Positions 30,279 through 39,212 are shown, numbered from the stretch's first letter. The stretch is DNA of 59,611 nt from JBBKWJ01 sp037968895 (GCA_037968895.1 JBBKWJ010000048.1:1-59611); one strand, 5' to 3'. The notes: generated from the sequence alone by a model not told the origin. Translations and numbers: made by a program.

Positions 30279-30838
30279 CCGACGAAACCGCGCACCAATA
30301 CCAAGTTCCAGATGTCGATGAACTTCTCGACTCGGCCCTCGCTCTTGTAGAACAGGGCCGGCCTCTCCCGATGTCGTCATCGGTAAAGATCAATCGAGAC
30401 GAGCTACTCGACATTCTTGAAGCCGCTCGCGAGCAGTTGCCCGAGGAGCTACGACGCGCCCGTTGGTTGCTAAAAGAGCGCGAAGACTTCCTCCAAGAAG
30501 CGCGGCAGGAGCGCGAAGAGATCATTGAGCAGGGCCGGACGCAGGTCGCTCGAATGATCGAACGCCAAGAGGTCGTGAAGGCATCTGAGCTCCGGGCAAG
30601 GCAAATCATCAGCGAGGCGAAGAACGACGCCCGCAATCTTCAGCGCCAAGTCGAAGACTATTGCGATCAGAAACTCGCCAGTTTCGAGATCGTGCTCGAC
30701 CGCACCGCCCGCACCATTGCTCAGGGGCGTGAGAAGCTTCTCGGAACTGCCGGTCCCGATCCGTTGGCCGAGATCGACCCCATCGCCGCCAGCGAAGCCG
30801 AGGCCGCATGGGACGAGTTTGATATCGAGGTCGACTAG
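30275..30838 (+). CDS. sepIVA: SepIVA-like DivIVA-family septation protein
   Basis: A 187-residue acidic coiled-coil protein. The central ~100 residues (NRDELLDILEAAREQLPEELRRARWLLKEREDFLQEARQEREEI...) form a continuous heptad helix with many Arg and Glu, and the C-terminus is acidic. Size, coiled coil and position directly upstream of yceD-rpmF-rnc-fpg-smc match mycobacterial Rv2927c/SepIVA, a cytoplasmic protein that acts at the division septum. Similarity to ATP synthase subunit b in this type of helix is superficial. Translationally coupled to coaD. Confidence 0.82.
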   Translation: MTDETAHQYQVPDVDELLDSALALVEQGRPLPMSSSVKINRDELLDILEAAREQLPEELRRARWLLKEREDFLQEARQEREEIIEQGRTQVARMIERQEVVKASELRARQIISEAKNDARNLQRQVEDYCDQKLASFEIVLDRTARTIAQGREKLLGTAGPDPLAEIDPIAASEAEAAWDEFDIEVD

Positions 30839-30840
30839 AC

Positions 30841-31374
30841 GTGGCGAAGAAGAGCACGGCAGTCGAGATTCATGTTGGCGACCTGCGCCAACGGCTCGGA
30901 CAACGCATCACAATCGAGATCGACCTGTTGTTGGAACCGCTCAACGTCGTTTCGAGCAGAACGACAGATGCTCCAGTCGTTGGTGAGCTTGTCATCGAGT
31001 CGATCGAACGCGGCGTCACAGTCACCGGTGAAGTCTCGTTTGGTTGGACCGGCGATTGCCGCCGCTGCATCGACCCGGTTGGCGGAACCGAGACCATCAG
31101 TATCTTCGAGATTTTCCAATATGGCGCACCAGAAGACTCTGAAATTGTCGATTTCGATGGTGAACATGTTGACCTCTATCCGGTGGTCAATGATGCGGTC
31201 TTGACTGCGCTCCCATTGGTTCCGTTGTGCTCCGATGAGTGCCGAGGCCCAGACCCAGAGCGCTATCCCGCCATCTCGGCCGACGAATTCGAGCAAAAGC
31301 CAGCGACCCCAAAGGCCGACCCTCGGTGGGCGGCGCTGTCTGATCTGAACCTTGAGGCCGAGACCGACAACTAA
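30841..31374 (+). CDS. YceD-like DUF177 protein
   Basis: A 177-residue protein starting at GTG two bases after the sepIVA stop. VHVTGEVSFGWTGDCRRCIDPV (CxxC) and a second pair in LVPLCSDECRGPDPERYP match the DUF177 pattern (YceD, called Duf177A in plants), together with the VNDAVLTALPL helix. In many bacteria this gene sits next to rpmF and is implicated in 23S rRNA or ribosome maturation. Here rpmF follows about 200 bases later. Confidence 0.88.
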   Translation: MAKKSTAVEIHVGDLRQRLGQRITIEIDLLLEPLNVVSSRTTDAPVVGELVIESIERGVTVTGEVSFGWTGDCRRCIDPVGGTETISIFEIFQYGAPEDSEIVDFDGEHVDLYPVVNDAVLTALPLVPLCSDECRGPDPERYPAISADEFEQKPATPKADPRWAALSDLNLEAETDN

Positions 31375-31439
31375 TCGGACACAGCGCGAAAACGTAGCGC
31401 TGACGTGACGAACGAAACCACGCCGATTCATGGCCAGCG

Positions 31440-31467
31440 TTGGCCAACGGCACGGCCCCGCTATGCT
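31440..31467 (+). promoter_or_regulatory. Candidate promoter ahead of rpmF
   Basis: TTGGCC (31440-31445) and TATGCT (31462-31467) with a 16-bp spacer lie in the 203-bp gap between yceD and rpmF. This is the only long gap inside the rsmD-smc run apart from the one before acpP. Confidence 0.4.
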
Positions 31468-31535
31468 AAGACGTTCGTGCCAGCCGCCTGGTTGTACGTT
31501 CCGCGTGGGATCGCTGCGAGTGAGACCACCCCTAA

Positions 31536-31554
31536 GGCCAACAAGGTGTTGGCC
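31536..31554 (+). promoter_or_regulatory. Leader hairpin ahead of rpmF
   Basis: GGCCAAC (31536-31542) and GTTGGCC (31548-31554) form a seven-pair stem with an AAGGT loop, 23 bases before the rpmF ATG. It could fold in the mRNA leader and affect rpmF translation; the function is unproven. Confidence 0.4.
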
Positions 31555-31577
31555 ATTCGAGACTGCAGGACCATCTC

Positions 31578-31757
31578 ATGGCCGTCCCAAAAAAGCGAAC
31601 TTCCAAGTCAAAGACCCGAAGCCGCCGTGCTTCGTCTTGGCGGATCACCGCTCCCGCCCGAGCACTATGTGACCATTGTGGTTCCGCCAAGCTTCCACAC
31701 CGGGTGTGTGTGAGCTGTGGTTGGTACAACGGTCGTCAGGCGATCGACGTCAGCTAA
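31578..31757 (+). CDS. rpmF: 50S ribosomal protein L32
   Basis: A 59-residue protein, MAVPKKRTSKSKTRSRRASS, then WRITAPARALCDHCGSAKLPH and RVCVSCGWYNGRQAIDVS. The basic start and the two CxxC knuckles (CDHC, CVSC) are the L32 signature of the zinc-binding form. Length is normal. ATG 31578 is preceded by AGGACC. plsX starts 7 bases after the stop, a classic rpmF-plsX pairing linking ribosome and lipid genes. Confidence 0.95.
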   Translation: MAVPKKRTSKSKTRSRRASSWRITAPARALCDHCGSAKLPHRVCVSCGWYNGRQAIDVS

Positions 31758-31764
31758 TCCGTCA

Positions 31765-32772
31765 ATGACGACTCAGTTGCCGATCGCGGTCGACGCCATG
31801 GGCGGCGATAACGCACCACAAACGATTGTGGAAGGTGCAATTCGGGCGCGTGACGAACTTGGTGTACCCGTCGTCCTGGTGGGCGACCCCGACATCATCG
31901 GCGACACATCTGGTGTGCCGGTAATCGCGGCGTCTGAAGTCATTGGCATGAACGACGAGCCGGCCTCTAGTGTGCGGCGCAAGAAAGACTCGTCGATCGT
32001 TCGTGCCGCCGAAGCCGTCAGAGATGGCAACGCGGCCGCGGTACTTAGCGCTGGAAACACAGGAGCGGCCATGGCCGCATCGCTGTTGCGGCTCGGTCGA
32101 ATTAGAGGCTTTTCCCGGCCAGCAATCGCAGTGCCGTTTCCCGTTTTTGGCTCGACTCCGACAACTCTGCTCGACTGTGGCGCGAATGCCGACTGCCAAC
32201 CCGAGTGGCTTGTGCAATTCGCCCAAATGGGCACTGTCTACTGTCGTACACGCTTCGGCGTTGCCTCGCCAAGGGTCGGCATAATGACCATCGGTGAAGA
32301 GGCTGGCAAGGGCAACTCGCTCGTCAAGGCTGCCTGCCAATTGTTTGAGACCACTGAGTGGGCAGAACAATGTGGCGCAACTTATGTTGGCAACGTCGAA
32401 GGGCGCGATCTGATGAACGGCGCGGCCGATGTCGTCGTCACCGACGGCTTCACTGGCAACGTCATCCTCAAGTCGCTCGAAGGCGGCGTGAAAATAGCGC
32501 TCGATGCGGTTAAGGCCGCACTCGTATCAACTCCAGAAGCCGCAGCAACAGCAGGCGTGTTGAACCCACTGCTTGACCCGCTCTTTGATGAACTCGATCC
32601 AGAGACGAGGGGTTCGGCGATTCTCCTGGGCACCAGGGGGGTCTCGCTAATCTCACACGGATCGTCTTCGTCGTTTGCGATTGCCAACGCAATCGCAACT
32701 GCGGCGCAGATGGTCGAACTCGACATTGTGGGCAATCTTCGGCAGTTGGCCCAGGATGTTGCCGAGGCTTAG
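31765..32772 (+). CDS. plsX: Phosphate acyltransferase PlsX
   Basis: A 335-residue enzyme: PIAVDAMGGDNAPQTIVEGAIRA, SSVRRKKDSSIVRAAEAVRDG, VLSAGNTGAAMAASLLRLGRI, NVEGRDLMNGAADVVVTDGFTGNVILKSLEG. These are the PlsX hallmarks. It converts acyl-ACP to acyl-phosphate at the membrane for phospholipid synthesis. ATG 31765 is chosen since the upstream frame overlaps rpmF. acpP, its substrate carrier, is the next gene. Confidence 0.95.
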   Translation: MTTQLPIAVDAMGGDNAPQTIVEGAIRARDELGVPVVLVGDPDIIGDTSGVPVIAASEVIGMNDEPASSVRRKKDSSIVRAAEAVRDGNAAAVLSAGNTGAAMAASLLRLGRIRGFSRPAIAVPFPVFGSTPTTLLDCGANADCQPEWLVQFAQMGTVYCRTRFGVASPRVGIMTIGEEAGKGNSLVKAACQLFETTEWAEQCGATYVGNVEGRDLMNGAADVVVTDGFTGNVILKSLEGGVKIALDAVKAALVSTPEAAATAGVLNPLLDPLFDELDPETRGSAILLGTRGVSLISHGSSSSFAIANAIATAAQMVELDIVGNLRQLAQDVAEA

Positions 32773-32805
32773 GCCTCTGACCTGCATGTTCATCGGTTTC
32801 TGAGC

Positions 32806-32816
32806 GTATCCGATAC
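32806..32816 (+). promoter_or_regulatory. Short palindrome upstream of acpP
   Basis: GTATC-C-GATAC is a perfect 11-bp palindrome in the 114-bp gap between plsX and acpP. It may be an operator for lipid-gene control, or chance. Confidence 0.3.
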
Positions 32817-32886
32817 ACTTCGTCGTCGTTCTGGCTGATGTATGGAGGCGTACGTGCCCGCTGAGACACACATGGAGCAGTCCCCA

Positions 32887-33153
32887 ATGACGCGTGAAGA
32901 GGTCCTCGACCTCGTGCGCGATCGTTTGGCCGACATTCTCGAAATCGAACCATCCCAGATCAACGAGGGCGACTCTTTCGCCGATGATCTTGACGCCGAC
33001 TCTTTGGCCCTCATCGAATTGGTCGAGGCGCTCGAAGAAGAACTCGCCGACCGAACCGTTGGGTTCCGCATCGACGACGAAGACCTTCAAGACCTCAAGG
33101 CCGTTCGCGACGCAGTCGACTACGTCTACGGCAAGGCCGGAGCCGGGTCCTGA
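32887..33153 (+). CDS. acpP: Acyl carrier protein
   Basis: An 88-residue acidic four-helix protein: MTREEVLDLVRDRLADILEIEPSQINEG, then DDLDADSLALIELVEALEEE with the phosphopantetheine Ser in DADSL. ATG 32887 gives the usual ACP length and has GGAG nine bases upstream; in-frame ATGs at 32842 and 32872 would add 15 or 5 residues and cannot be excluded. It carries growing acyl chains for fatty acid synthesis. Its TGA overlaps the apparent CTG start of rnc. Confidence 0.92.
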   Translation: MTREEVLDLVRDRLADILEIEPSQINEGDSFADDLDADSLALIELVEALEEELADRTVGFRIDDEDLQDLKAVRDAVDYVYGKAGAGS

Positions 33154-33914
33154 GCGGTTCGGACGACTACGACGAATTCTGCGACAAGCTGGGGTATCGG
33201 TTCTCCGAATCCGGTTTGCTCACCCACGCCCTTACTCACCGCAGCTACTGCGGCGAGAATGAAAACGTCGACTCAAACGAGCGTTTGGAATTCTTGGGCG
33301 ATGCCGTTGTGGGACTCGCCGTGACCGACCATATTTTCGCAGCATACGACAACCTTGCTGAGGGTCAACTGGCAAAGCTGAGGGCCTCTGTTGTCAACAC
33401 AACGGCCCTGGCCCAGGTGTCTGAGCGGCTAAGTCTTGGTGAGTTGCTGCGACTTGGCAAGGGCGAAGATCAATCTGGCGGCCGCAGCAAGGAATCGATA
33501 TTGGCCGACGGGTTCGAAGCCGTCATCGGCGCAGTATTCGTCGATTCTGATTGGGAGACCGCGGCCACCGTGGTTTTGCAGCTACTTCACCCCGACATCT
33601 CAGTCGGCGCATTGCGCCCAGGTCGACAAGACTACAAAACCCGGCTTCAGGAGCTCACCGCCGTACTCGGCCTCAGCTCGCCGGTGTATGACATCAACGG
33701 GTCAGGGCCCGATCACGACCGCCGATTCCGCGCCACGGTGCTGATCGGTGGAGTCTCCCACGGCGGGGGATCAGGAACGTCGAAGAAACGAGCAGAGCAG
33801 GCGGCAGCACAAGCTGCCTGTGCTCAGCTAGCAGATCAAGTTGGGGCCAACGAGCCCGACGCCACGACAGCCGTCGTGGACGAAGAAGAGAAAGACACTC
33901 ATGTCAAAGCTTGA
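33150..33914 (+). CDS. rnc: Ribonuclease III (apparent CTG start)
   Basis: A 254-residue protein. The RNase III domain shows LLTHALTHRSYCGENENVDSNERLEFLGDAVVGL (signature and metal-binding Glu/Asp) and GQLAKLRASVVNTTALA. A dsRBD follows at about 160-230 (DYKTRLQELTAVLG...FRATVLIGG...GTSKKRAEQAAAQAACAQL). It processes rRNA and structured mRNA. The conserved N-terminal helix begins before the first in-frame TTG (33216). No ATG, GTG or TTG was found in frame in the ~80 bases before it. CTG 33150 lies seven bases after GGAG and overlaps the acpP stop as CTGA, so it is the best start. Confidence 0.93.
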   Translation: MSGSDDYDEFCDKLGYRFSESGLLTHALTHRSYCGENENVDSNERLEFLGDAVVGLAVTDHIFAAYDNLAEGQLAKLRASVVNTTALAQVSERLSLGELLRLGKGEDQSGGRSKESILADGFEAVIGAVFVDSDWETAATVVLQLLHPDISVGALRPGRQDYKTRLQELTAVLGLSSPVYDINGSGPDHDRRFRATVLIGGVSHGGGSGTSKKRAEQAAAQAACAQLADQVGANEPDATTAVVDEEEKDTHVKA

Positions 33915-34740
33915 GTTGCCTGAAATCGACACATACCGACGCGACCTCGAAAGAGACGTTGTTGGGCGCAAGATCAAGGCAGTCGAGGTGACTGCGATGA
34001 AGTCACTGCCGCACCATCGCACAAAGAAGACCGTTTCCGAGCCTCTGGTTGGGGCCAAGGTTCAGGCTGTCGAGCGGCGCGGCATGCAACTTCTGCTCAT
34101 GCTGAACAATGAGCAGACCATCGTCATGGAATTCGGTGAGACCGGGCTGCTGTGGCGTGGCGCTTCCAAACAAGCTGAACAAGACGACGTACAGGTGACA
34201 ATTACGTTCACCCAAGGCGGCGACCTGCGCTTTATTGACGCCGACGGAACAAGCACATTCGCGGTCGCCGAGAACGACGATATTGCCGAGGTGCTCGCTC
34301 CAGAAGCGGAAGTTGGACTCGATCTGCTCGTGAGCCCCGTTACTTGGATGGACTTCAGGCGGATTGTGCTCTCTCGCAACGAGAAGCTCAAGGCCATGCT
34401 GATCGGTCCAGACGTTTTCGTCGGCATTGGCGACATCTACAGCGATGAGATCCTCTTCGACGCTGGCCTCAAATATGACCGGCCGTGCTCGAGCCTCACT
34501 ACACAAGAAGTGCGCCGTCTTTATCAGTCAGTTGTTGGCATTCTTCATGAGGCCATCAAGTACCGCGGTACCTCGCTTGAGAAGCGACCGTTCTTCGACC
34601 TGACCGGCGCTGAAGGCGAATATGCAAGCCATCTCGCCGTCTACGGACGAGACGGAGATCTCAGTCCCCGGTCCCGCCGCCCGATTCGCAAGGCCACGTT
34701 CATGAAGAAGCCGGTCTACTTCTGCGATACACAGGTATAA
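33901..34740 (+). CDS. Degenerate Fpg/Nei-family DNA glycosylase homologue
   Basis: A 279-residue protein in the usual fpg place between rnc and smc, with the family fold still readable (LELPEIDTYRRDLE, VRFGETGLL-like strand, VFVGIGDIYSDEILFDAGL, YGRDGDLSPRSRRPIRKATF). Key residues are changed. The N-terminal catalytic Pro-Glu is replaced (MSKLELPE instead of MPELPE). The DNA-probing PRRFG is ADGTSTF. The conserved Asn of GxGNIYA is Asp. The C-terminal zinc finger has SPRS for CPxC and only one later Cys. It is therefore probably not a normal AP lyase/glycosylase. It overlaps rnc by 14 bases. A TTG at 33916 would give MPEID but misplaces the motif by three residues. Confidence 0.88.
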   Translation: MSKLELPEIDTYRRDLERDVVGRKIKAVEVTAMKSLPHHRTKKTVSEPLVGAKVQAVERRGMQLLLMLNNEQTIVMEFGETGLLWRGASKQAEQDDVQVTITFTQGGDLRFIDADGTSTFAVAENDDIAEVLAPEAEVGLDLLVSPVTWMDFRRIVLSRNEKLKAMLIGPDVFVGIGDIYSDEILFDAGLKYDRPCSSLTTQEVRRLYQSVVGILHEAIKYRGTSLEKRPFFDLTGAEGEYASHLAVYGRDGDLSPRSRRPIRKATFMKKPVYFCDTQV

Positions 34741-34776
34741 CGAAGCCGGTCGCCCCCGCGTAACTATGGATTTGAT

Positions 34777-37700
34777 GTGTACCTAAAATCTCTCACGATC
34801 AAGGGCTTCAAGTCCTTTGCCGATACCGCCAACCTGAGCCTTGAGCCAGGTATCACTGTTGTCGTTGGCCCAAACGGGTCTGGCAAGTCGAATGTTGTCG
34901 ATGCCATTGCTTGGGTGCTCGGCGCCCAGAAGCCTTCTGCGGTTCGGTCGCAGAAGATGGACGACGTCATCTTTGCAGGCACCGCGACGAAGGCGGCGCT
35001 CGGTCGAGCCGAGGTAGCCCTCACCATCGACAACTCCGATGGGCTGCTTCCAATCGACTTCACTGAAGTGACGATCACTCGTACCCTCTTTCGAACGGGC
35101 GAGAGCGACTACGCCATCAATGGGGTGAGCTGCCGGCTTCTCGATATCCAAGACCTTCTGTCGGACAGCGGTGTTGGTCGCCAGCAGCACATCATCGTGT
35201 CGCAGGGCCAGATTGACGCAGTGCTAAATGCACGACCCGAAGAACGTCGTTCGATCATTGAGGAGGCCGCTGGCATACTCAAGTATCGCAAGCGCAAGGA
35301 ACGAGCCGAGCGTCGGCTGAGCGCAACAGAAGACAACCTGCACCGGATCTCGGACCTCGTGCGTGAAGTTCGTCGGCAGCTCAAGCCGCTAGAAAAGCAG
35401 GCGAATGCTGCTCGACGGCACGGCGATCTCATCTCTGAACTCACCGCGCTCAAGACCCATCTTGTAGGCCGCGAGCTCAAATCGCTGACAGGCGAACTCG
35501 AATCGGCGCACCGTCGACGACTCGAATTCAATGAGCGTGAACGTGTGCTCAAGACATTACTGGCCACGCTCGATTCTCAAGTGCTCGATGCCGAAGCTGA
35601 ACTTGCAGCCCTTGGTGGCTCTGACGTTGGCGACGTTCTGTCGATGGCACAGCGGCTCGCCGAGCGGATCAAGGGACAGAAGAACGTTGTCGGCGAACGC
35701 CAGCGACGCCTCGAACGAGAGTTGCAAACAGCCGTCGACCAGGGTGTGGTTGCGAGTCTCGAAGCTGAGGCGGCTCGAATCGCAGCTGATCTCGCTGCGG
35801 CCACCGAGGAGGTCGCAGGATTTGCGCCCGCATTCGCGTCGTTGGCCGAAGCCGAGGAGGCCTTTGCCGTCGAGCAGGCTCGGCTCTCTGTTGAAGCCGA
35901 TGATTCCGAGCTTGGCCCGGCACCCGCCGAGGCGGCCGAGGTTCGTGCTCAGCTGAAGGCACTGGAATCAGCAGCCCAACGAGATGAGCAAGATGCAAAG
36001 CGGCTAGGTGACCAACTCGACGTGCTCACCAGTCGTGCGGCAAACCTGGCGACGGCCCGTGAATTGGCTCTGGCCACGATCGAGCGACTCCAGCCCCAGA
36101 TCCCCGACCTCGAAGCTCGTGCGGCGGCAGCGGCCGAGAGACGCGAAGCATGCGAGATAGAGGTTCAAGAAGGCAACGAACGTCGCCGTGAAGCAGACGG
36201 AGAAGCGAGCCGGTGGGCCGCTACGGCCGATGCATTGAGCCAAGCGCTCGACGACGCAAGGAGCCGCGCCGGTGCTGATGCGCTTGCCGGTTCGTCAGGG
36301 GTACTCGGCACCCTCCTCGACTTGGTTGCGGTCGACCCCGGTTGGGAAACCGCGGTGGAGGCCGCAGCAGGTGAGGCGCTCCAAGCAGTTGTCGTTGATA
36401 GTGCAGCCAATGGCAAAGCCGCTCTCGAAGCGCTGTCCCGGGGTCAGCTCACGGGCGCCGTCCTAGCGCTCGGCGCCGAACGCGCTGTTGGCGGCCGTCC
36501 CTTGGTTGGTGAGCCAATCCGAGCTCATGTTCGGGCTGTCCGCCCCGATGTCGAACCAATGCTCGATGCGTTGTTCGCAACTGCCGTGGTCATCGATGGC
36601 GACTGGCGCGCCGCCGTCGAGGTCGCGCTACAGCACCCCGACGCAACCGTGGTCACACGCAACGGCGATCGGTTTGGTCCTGGTGGTTGGCGGATCGGCC
36701 AAGCCGGGTCTGGCGCCACTGGAGCAGCACTAGAAGAGGCGCTTGAAAAGGCGGAATCGGCTGCGGCCCACGCCGCTGCTGTTAGTGATGAATACGACGC
36801 CGCAAACGAGGGCCTAGCCGAAGCTCGTACGGCGCGCCGAGGCCTCGAAGACCAACTGCGGGTGGCGCAGGCCGAACTCGAGAAGGCAATAGCGAGCGCA
36901 GAACGAACTGCGGTCGAACACTCAACGCTCACATCTGACCGCGAACGGCTCGACCAGCAACTCGGCGAGGTCGCTGAGCGACGCGAGGTAGAGCAGTCAA
37001 GACTCGGTCGACTCCAGAACCAGCTCCCCGGCCTCATCGAAGAGGAAGAGGCTCATCTTGAAAAGGTCCGTCAGGCCGCGAACCTGCGCAACCAACTCAA
37101 CCAGCGCACCGCGGCGCTTACCGCAAGACGAAGTGACCTCGAGGTTAAGTCAGCGGCGATCGCCGAGCGCACTGAGACTCTGACTCGGCGCCAAGTCGAG
37201 GTTGAAGCCCGACTTGAACGTCTCGTTGTTGAGCGAGAAGCTGCGAAGGTGAAGCGCGAAGAGGTTGAGCGTTCTCTCGAGATCGTTGGTGGGCTCGCCT
37301 CTCGCCTTTCGCTCAAGAACGATGAGCTCTCGGCGGCAACTGAGATTCTGCGGGCTGAGCAGGCTGCCCAATCCGAGGCATCTCGCCAGGTCTCAGGCAC
37401 GCTCAGCACGAGGCGAAAAGAACGCCAGTCGGCCGAGCGCGAGCTTGTCGATGTACGGGAACGAGCCAATCGCCTTGAACTCAACGAGGCCGAGAATCGG
37501 ATACGACTCGAGACATTGACTGAGGCCGTTCGTAACGAACTCGATACTGAACCCGAGATCGCGATGCAGGCCGTTCTGCCCGAGCTGCCAGACGGTGCAT
37601 CGGCAGAGTCGCAGGTTCGCGAACTCGAACGGGAGCTGAAGCTTCTTGGCCCAATCAACCCGCTCGCCCTTGAAGAGTTCGAACAGCTGAAGGAACGACA

Positions 37701-38265
37701 CGACTTCCTCAACACCCAGCTTGAGGATGTGAAATCGACTCGGAAGGAGCTACGGAAGCTAATTCGCGAGGTCGATGACGAGATCGTTAACGTCTTCGCT
37801 GCGGCCTATGCCGACGTGGCGACCAACTTCGTCGACTTGTTCGAAACGCTGTTCCCCGGAGGCAAGGGTGCGGTCACTCTCACCAACGGCGACGACCTGC
37901 TCAACTGCGGCGTCGAAATCGAGGCGAAGCCATCAGGCAAGAACGTGAAGAAGCTGAGCCTTCTTTCTGGTGGCGAACGGTCACTTACGGCGCTCGGATT
38001 CCTTTTTGCTGTGTTCCGCAGCCGCCCTTCGCCGTTCTACGTCATGGACGAGGTTGAAGCAGCACTCGACGACATGAACCTCCATCGCTTCTTGTCGCTC
38101 GTCAACGAGTTCCGCAAAGATGCCCAGCTCGTAATCGTGAGCCACCAGAAGCGCACGATGGAGGCGGCCGATGTTCTCTACGGAGTATCGATGAAGCCCG
38201 GCGGCTCGTCGAAGGTCGTAAGTGAAAAGATCAGCGCCAAGAAGATGGAACCGGTCTCTAGCTAG
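34777..38265 (+). CDS. smc: Chromosome segregation ATPase SMC
   Basis: A 1162-residue SMC protein. The N-terminal head has MYLKSLTIKGFKSFA and Walker A VVGPNGSGKSNVVDAIAWVLG. The Q-loop region SQGQIDAVLNARPEERRSIIEEAAGILKYRKRK follows, then a long coiled coil. A hinge lies at about residues 500-640 (GVLGTLLDLVAVDPGWETAVEAAAG). After the second coil comes the C-terminal head with signature LLSGGERSLTALGFLFAVF and Walker B FYVMDEVEAALDD. It compacts and segregates the chromosome with ScpA/ScpB. The GTG start (VYLKS) is the same as in mycobacteria. It ends the rsmD-smc run. Confidence 0.97.
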   Translation: MYLKSLTIKGFKSFADTANLSLEPGITVVVGPNGSGKSNVVDAIAWVLGAQKPSAVRSQKMDDVIFAGTATKAALGRAEVALTIDNSDGLLPIDFTEVTITRTLFRTGESDYAINGVSCRLLDIQDLLSDSGVGRQQHIIVSQGQIDAVLNARPEERRSIIEEAAGILKYRKRKERAERRLSATEDNLHRISDLVREVRRQLKPLEKQANAARRHGDLISELTALKTHLVGRELKSLTGELESAHRRRLEFNERERVLKTLLATLDSQVLDAEAELAALGGSDVGDVLSMAQRLAERIKGQKNVVGERQRRLERELQTAVDQGVVASLEAEAARIAADLAAATEEVAGFAPAFASLAEAEEAFAVEQARLSVEADDSELGPAPAEAAEVRAQLKALESAAQRDEQDAKRLGDQLDVLTSRAANLATARELALATIERLQPQIPDLEARAAAAAERREACEIEVQEGNERRREADGEASRWAATADALSQALDDARSRAGADALAGSSGVLGTLLDLVAVDPGWETAVEAAAGEALQAVVVDSAANGKAALEALSRGQLTGAVLALGAERAVGGRPLVGEPIRAHVRAVRPDVEPMLDALFATAVVIDGDWRAAVEVALQHPDATVVTRNGDRFGPGGWRIGQAGSGATGAALEEALEKAESAAAHAAAVSDEYDAANEGLAEARTARRGLEDQLRVAQAELEKAIASAERTAVEHSTLTSDRERLDQQLGEVAERREVEQSRLGRLQNQLPGLIEEEEAHLEKVRQAANLRNQLNQRTAALTARRSDLEVKSAAIAERTETLTRRQVEVEARLERLVVEREAAKVKREEVERSLEIVGGLASRLSLKNDELSAATEILRAEQAAQSEASRQVSGTLSTRRKERQSAERELVDVRERANRLELNEAENRIRLETLTEAVRNELDTEPEIAMQAVLPELPDGASAESQVRELERELKLLGPINPLALEEFEQLKERHDFLNTQLEDVKSTRKELRKLIREVDDEIVNVFAAAYADVATNFVDLFETLFPGGKGAVTLTNGDDLLNCGVEIEAKPSGKNVKKLSLLSGGERSLTALGFLFAVFRSRPSPFYVMDEVEAALDDMNLHRFLSLVNEFRKDAQLVIVSHQKRTMEAADVLYGVSMKPGGSSKVVSEKISAKKMEPVSS

Positions 38266-38300
38266 GCGAACGAGAGGCAGAATAGGCTGCCGGTCGGCGC

Positions 38301-39212
38301 CTAGCCCTCTGTAGCCAACAGGCCCGCAGCTTCGCCTATCGCGTCAATCGCAGAGTAGTTGCTGTTCTCGGTCGGAATGAACGAGGTGGCGTTGAATGCG
38401 TCGAGGATTGCTGCTTGTGCAGGATCATCCGGAGACAACGCGAGCAATGCCGCGACGAAGCGATCGGTGAACCCTTCACCAAATTCGTCGTCAAGGTCGG
38501 GTTGGGCGACCCACGAGTAGTCGAAGTACGTCGGGGTCGTGAAGATCATCCTTACGAAGTCAGTGTCGGGCGCTCCCTCTTCGACTCGGGAGAACCACAC
38601 TGCGGTGTCCAACACGCCAACCTCGTAAGTTCCTGCTGCCACCAGGGCGATCGTGGCGTCGTGCGACCCAGAAAACCCGGCGGCCCCATCAAGGTCTTCC
38701 AGTGCCACGCCTGCTTGGTCAAGAAAGTACTGGGGCATGATGCGGCCGCTTGACGATGTTTCGGCGCCAAAGGTCAGTGAACGGCCAGCCAAAGACGAGA
38801 GGCCATCGACGCTTGCCACGCTCGAAAGCTCTGAGTCGTCGGCCACGATGAAGACACTTGTGAAATTGGGATCGATATTTCGTTGGGCAACCGCTAAGGC
38901 TCCAGGGACCTGTGTCCGGGCCCGGGCTCCGTTGAGCCCGTCAGACCACATCGCGTCGAGATCGCCGGAGCGGAATGCGCCGACAGAAGCGGCGCTGTTG
39001 TCGGTCGGCTTGTACTCGACGACAACGTCAAGAGCGTCGCTGAGGTACGCGCTGAGATCCTCATAGGTTTGCTTCGAGATGTCGGAGTCCTGATCTGGAG
39101 TTCCACCGATGCTAAAGACCGGAGACGAGATGGCCGAACCTCCGCACGAAGCGGCGACGAGAACGAACGACCCAACGACGAGAAGGTGCAGCGAGGGCAG
39201 ATGCCGAAACAT
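38301..39212 (-). CDS. PhnD/phosphate-type ABC substrate-binding lipoprotein
   Basis: A 303-residue secreted protein. The N-terminus HLPSLHLLVVGSFVLVAASC is a lipoprotein signal with lipid Cys about 22. Then FSIGGTPDQDSDISKQTYEDLSAYLSDALDVVVEYKPTDNSAASVGAFRSGDLDAMWSDGLNG matches phosphonate/phosphate-binding proteins of the PhnD type, as do LAGRSLTFGAETSSSGRIMPQYFL, FSGSHDATIALVAAGTYEVGVLD and FVRMIFTTPTYFDYSW. AAAGG lies five bases before ATG 39212. No permease or ATPase gene is adjacent, so it is an orphan binding protein here; the ligand is not certain. Confidence 0.85.
   Translation of the reverse strand: MFRHLPSLHLLVVGSFVLVAASCGGSAISSPVFSIGGTPDQDSDISKQTYEDLSAYLSDALDVVVEYKPTDNSAASVGAFRSGDLDAMWSDGLNGARARTQVPGALAVAQRNIDPNFTSVFIVADDSELSSVASVDGLSSLAGRSLTFGAETSSSGRIMPQYFLDQAGVALEDLDGAAGFSGSHDATIALVAAGTYEVGVLDTAVWFSRVEEGAPDTDFVRMIFTTPTYFDYSWVAQPDLDDEFGEGFTDRFVAALLALSPDDPAQAAILDAFNATSFIPTENSNYSAIDAIGEAAGLLATEG

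Noticed and set aside
30275..30838. ATP synthase subunit b
   Set aside because: The coiled coil is similar in look, but there is no membrane span and the gene neighbourhood is that of sepIVA.
31405..31713. A 102-codon open frame overlapping rpmF on the same strand
   Set aside because: rpmF lies in another frame with full L32 signatures; this frame has no domain.
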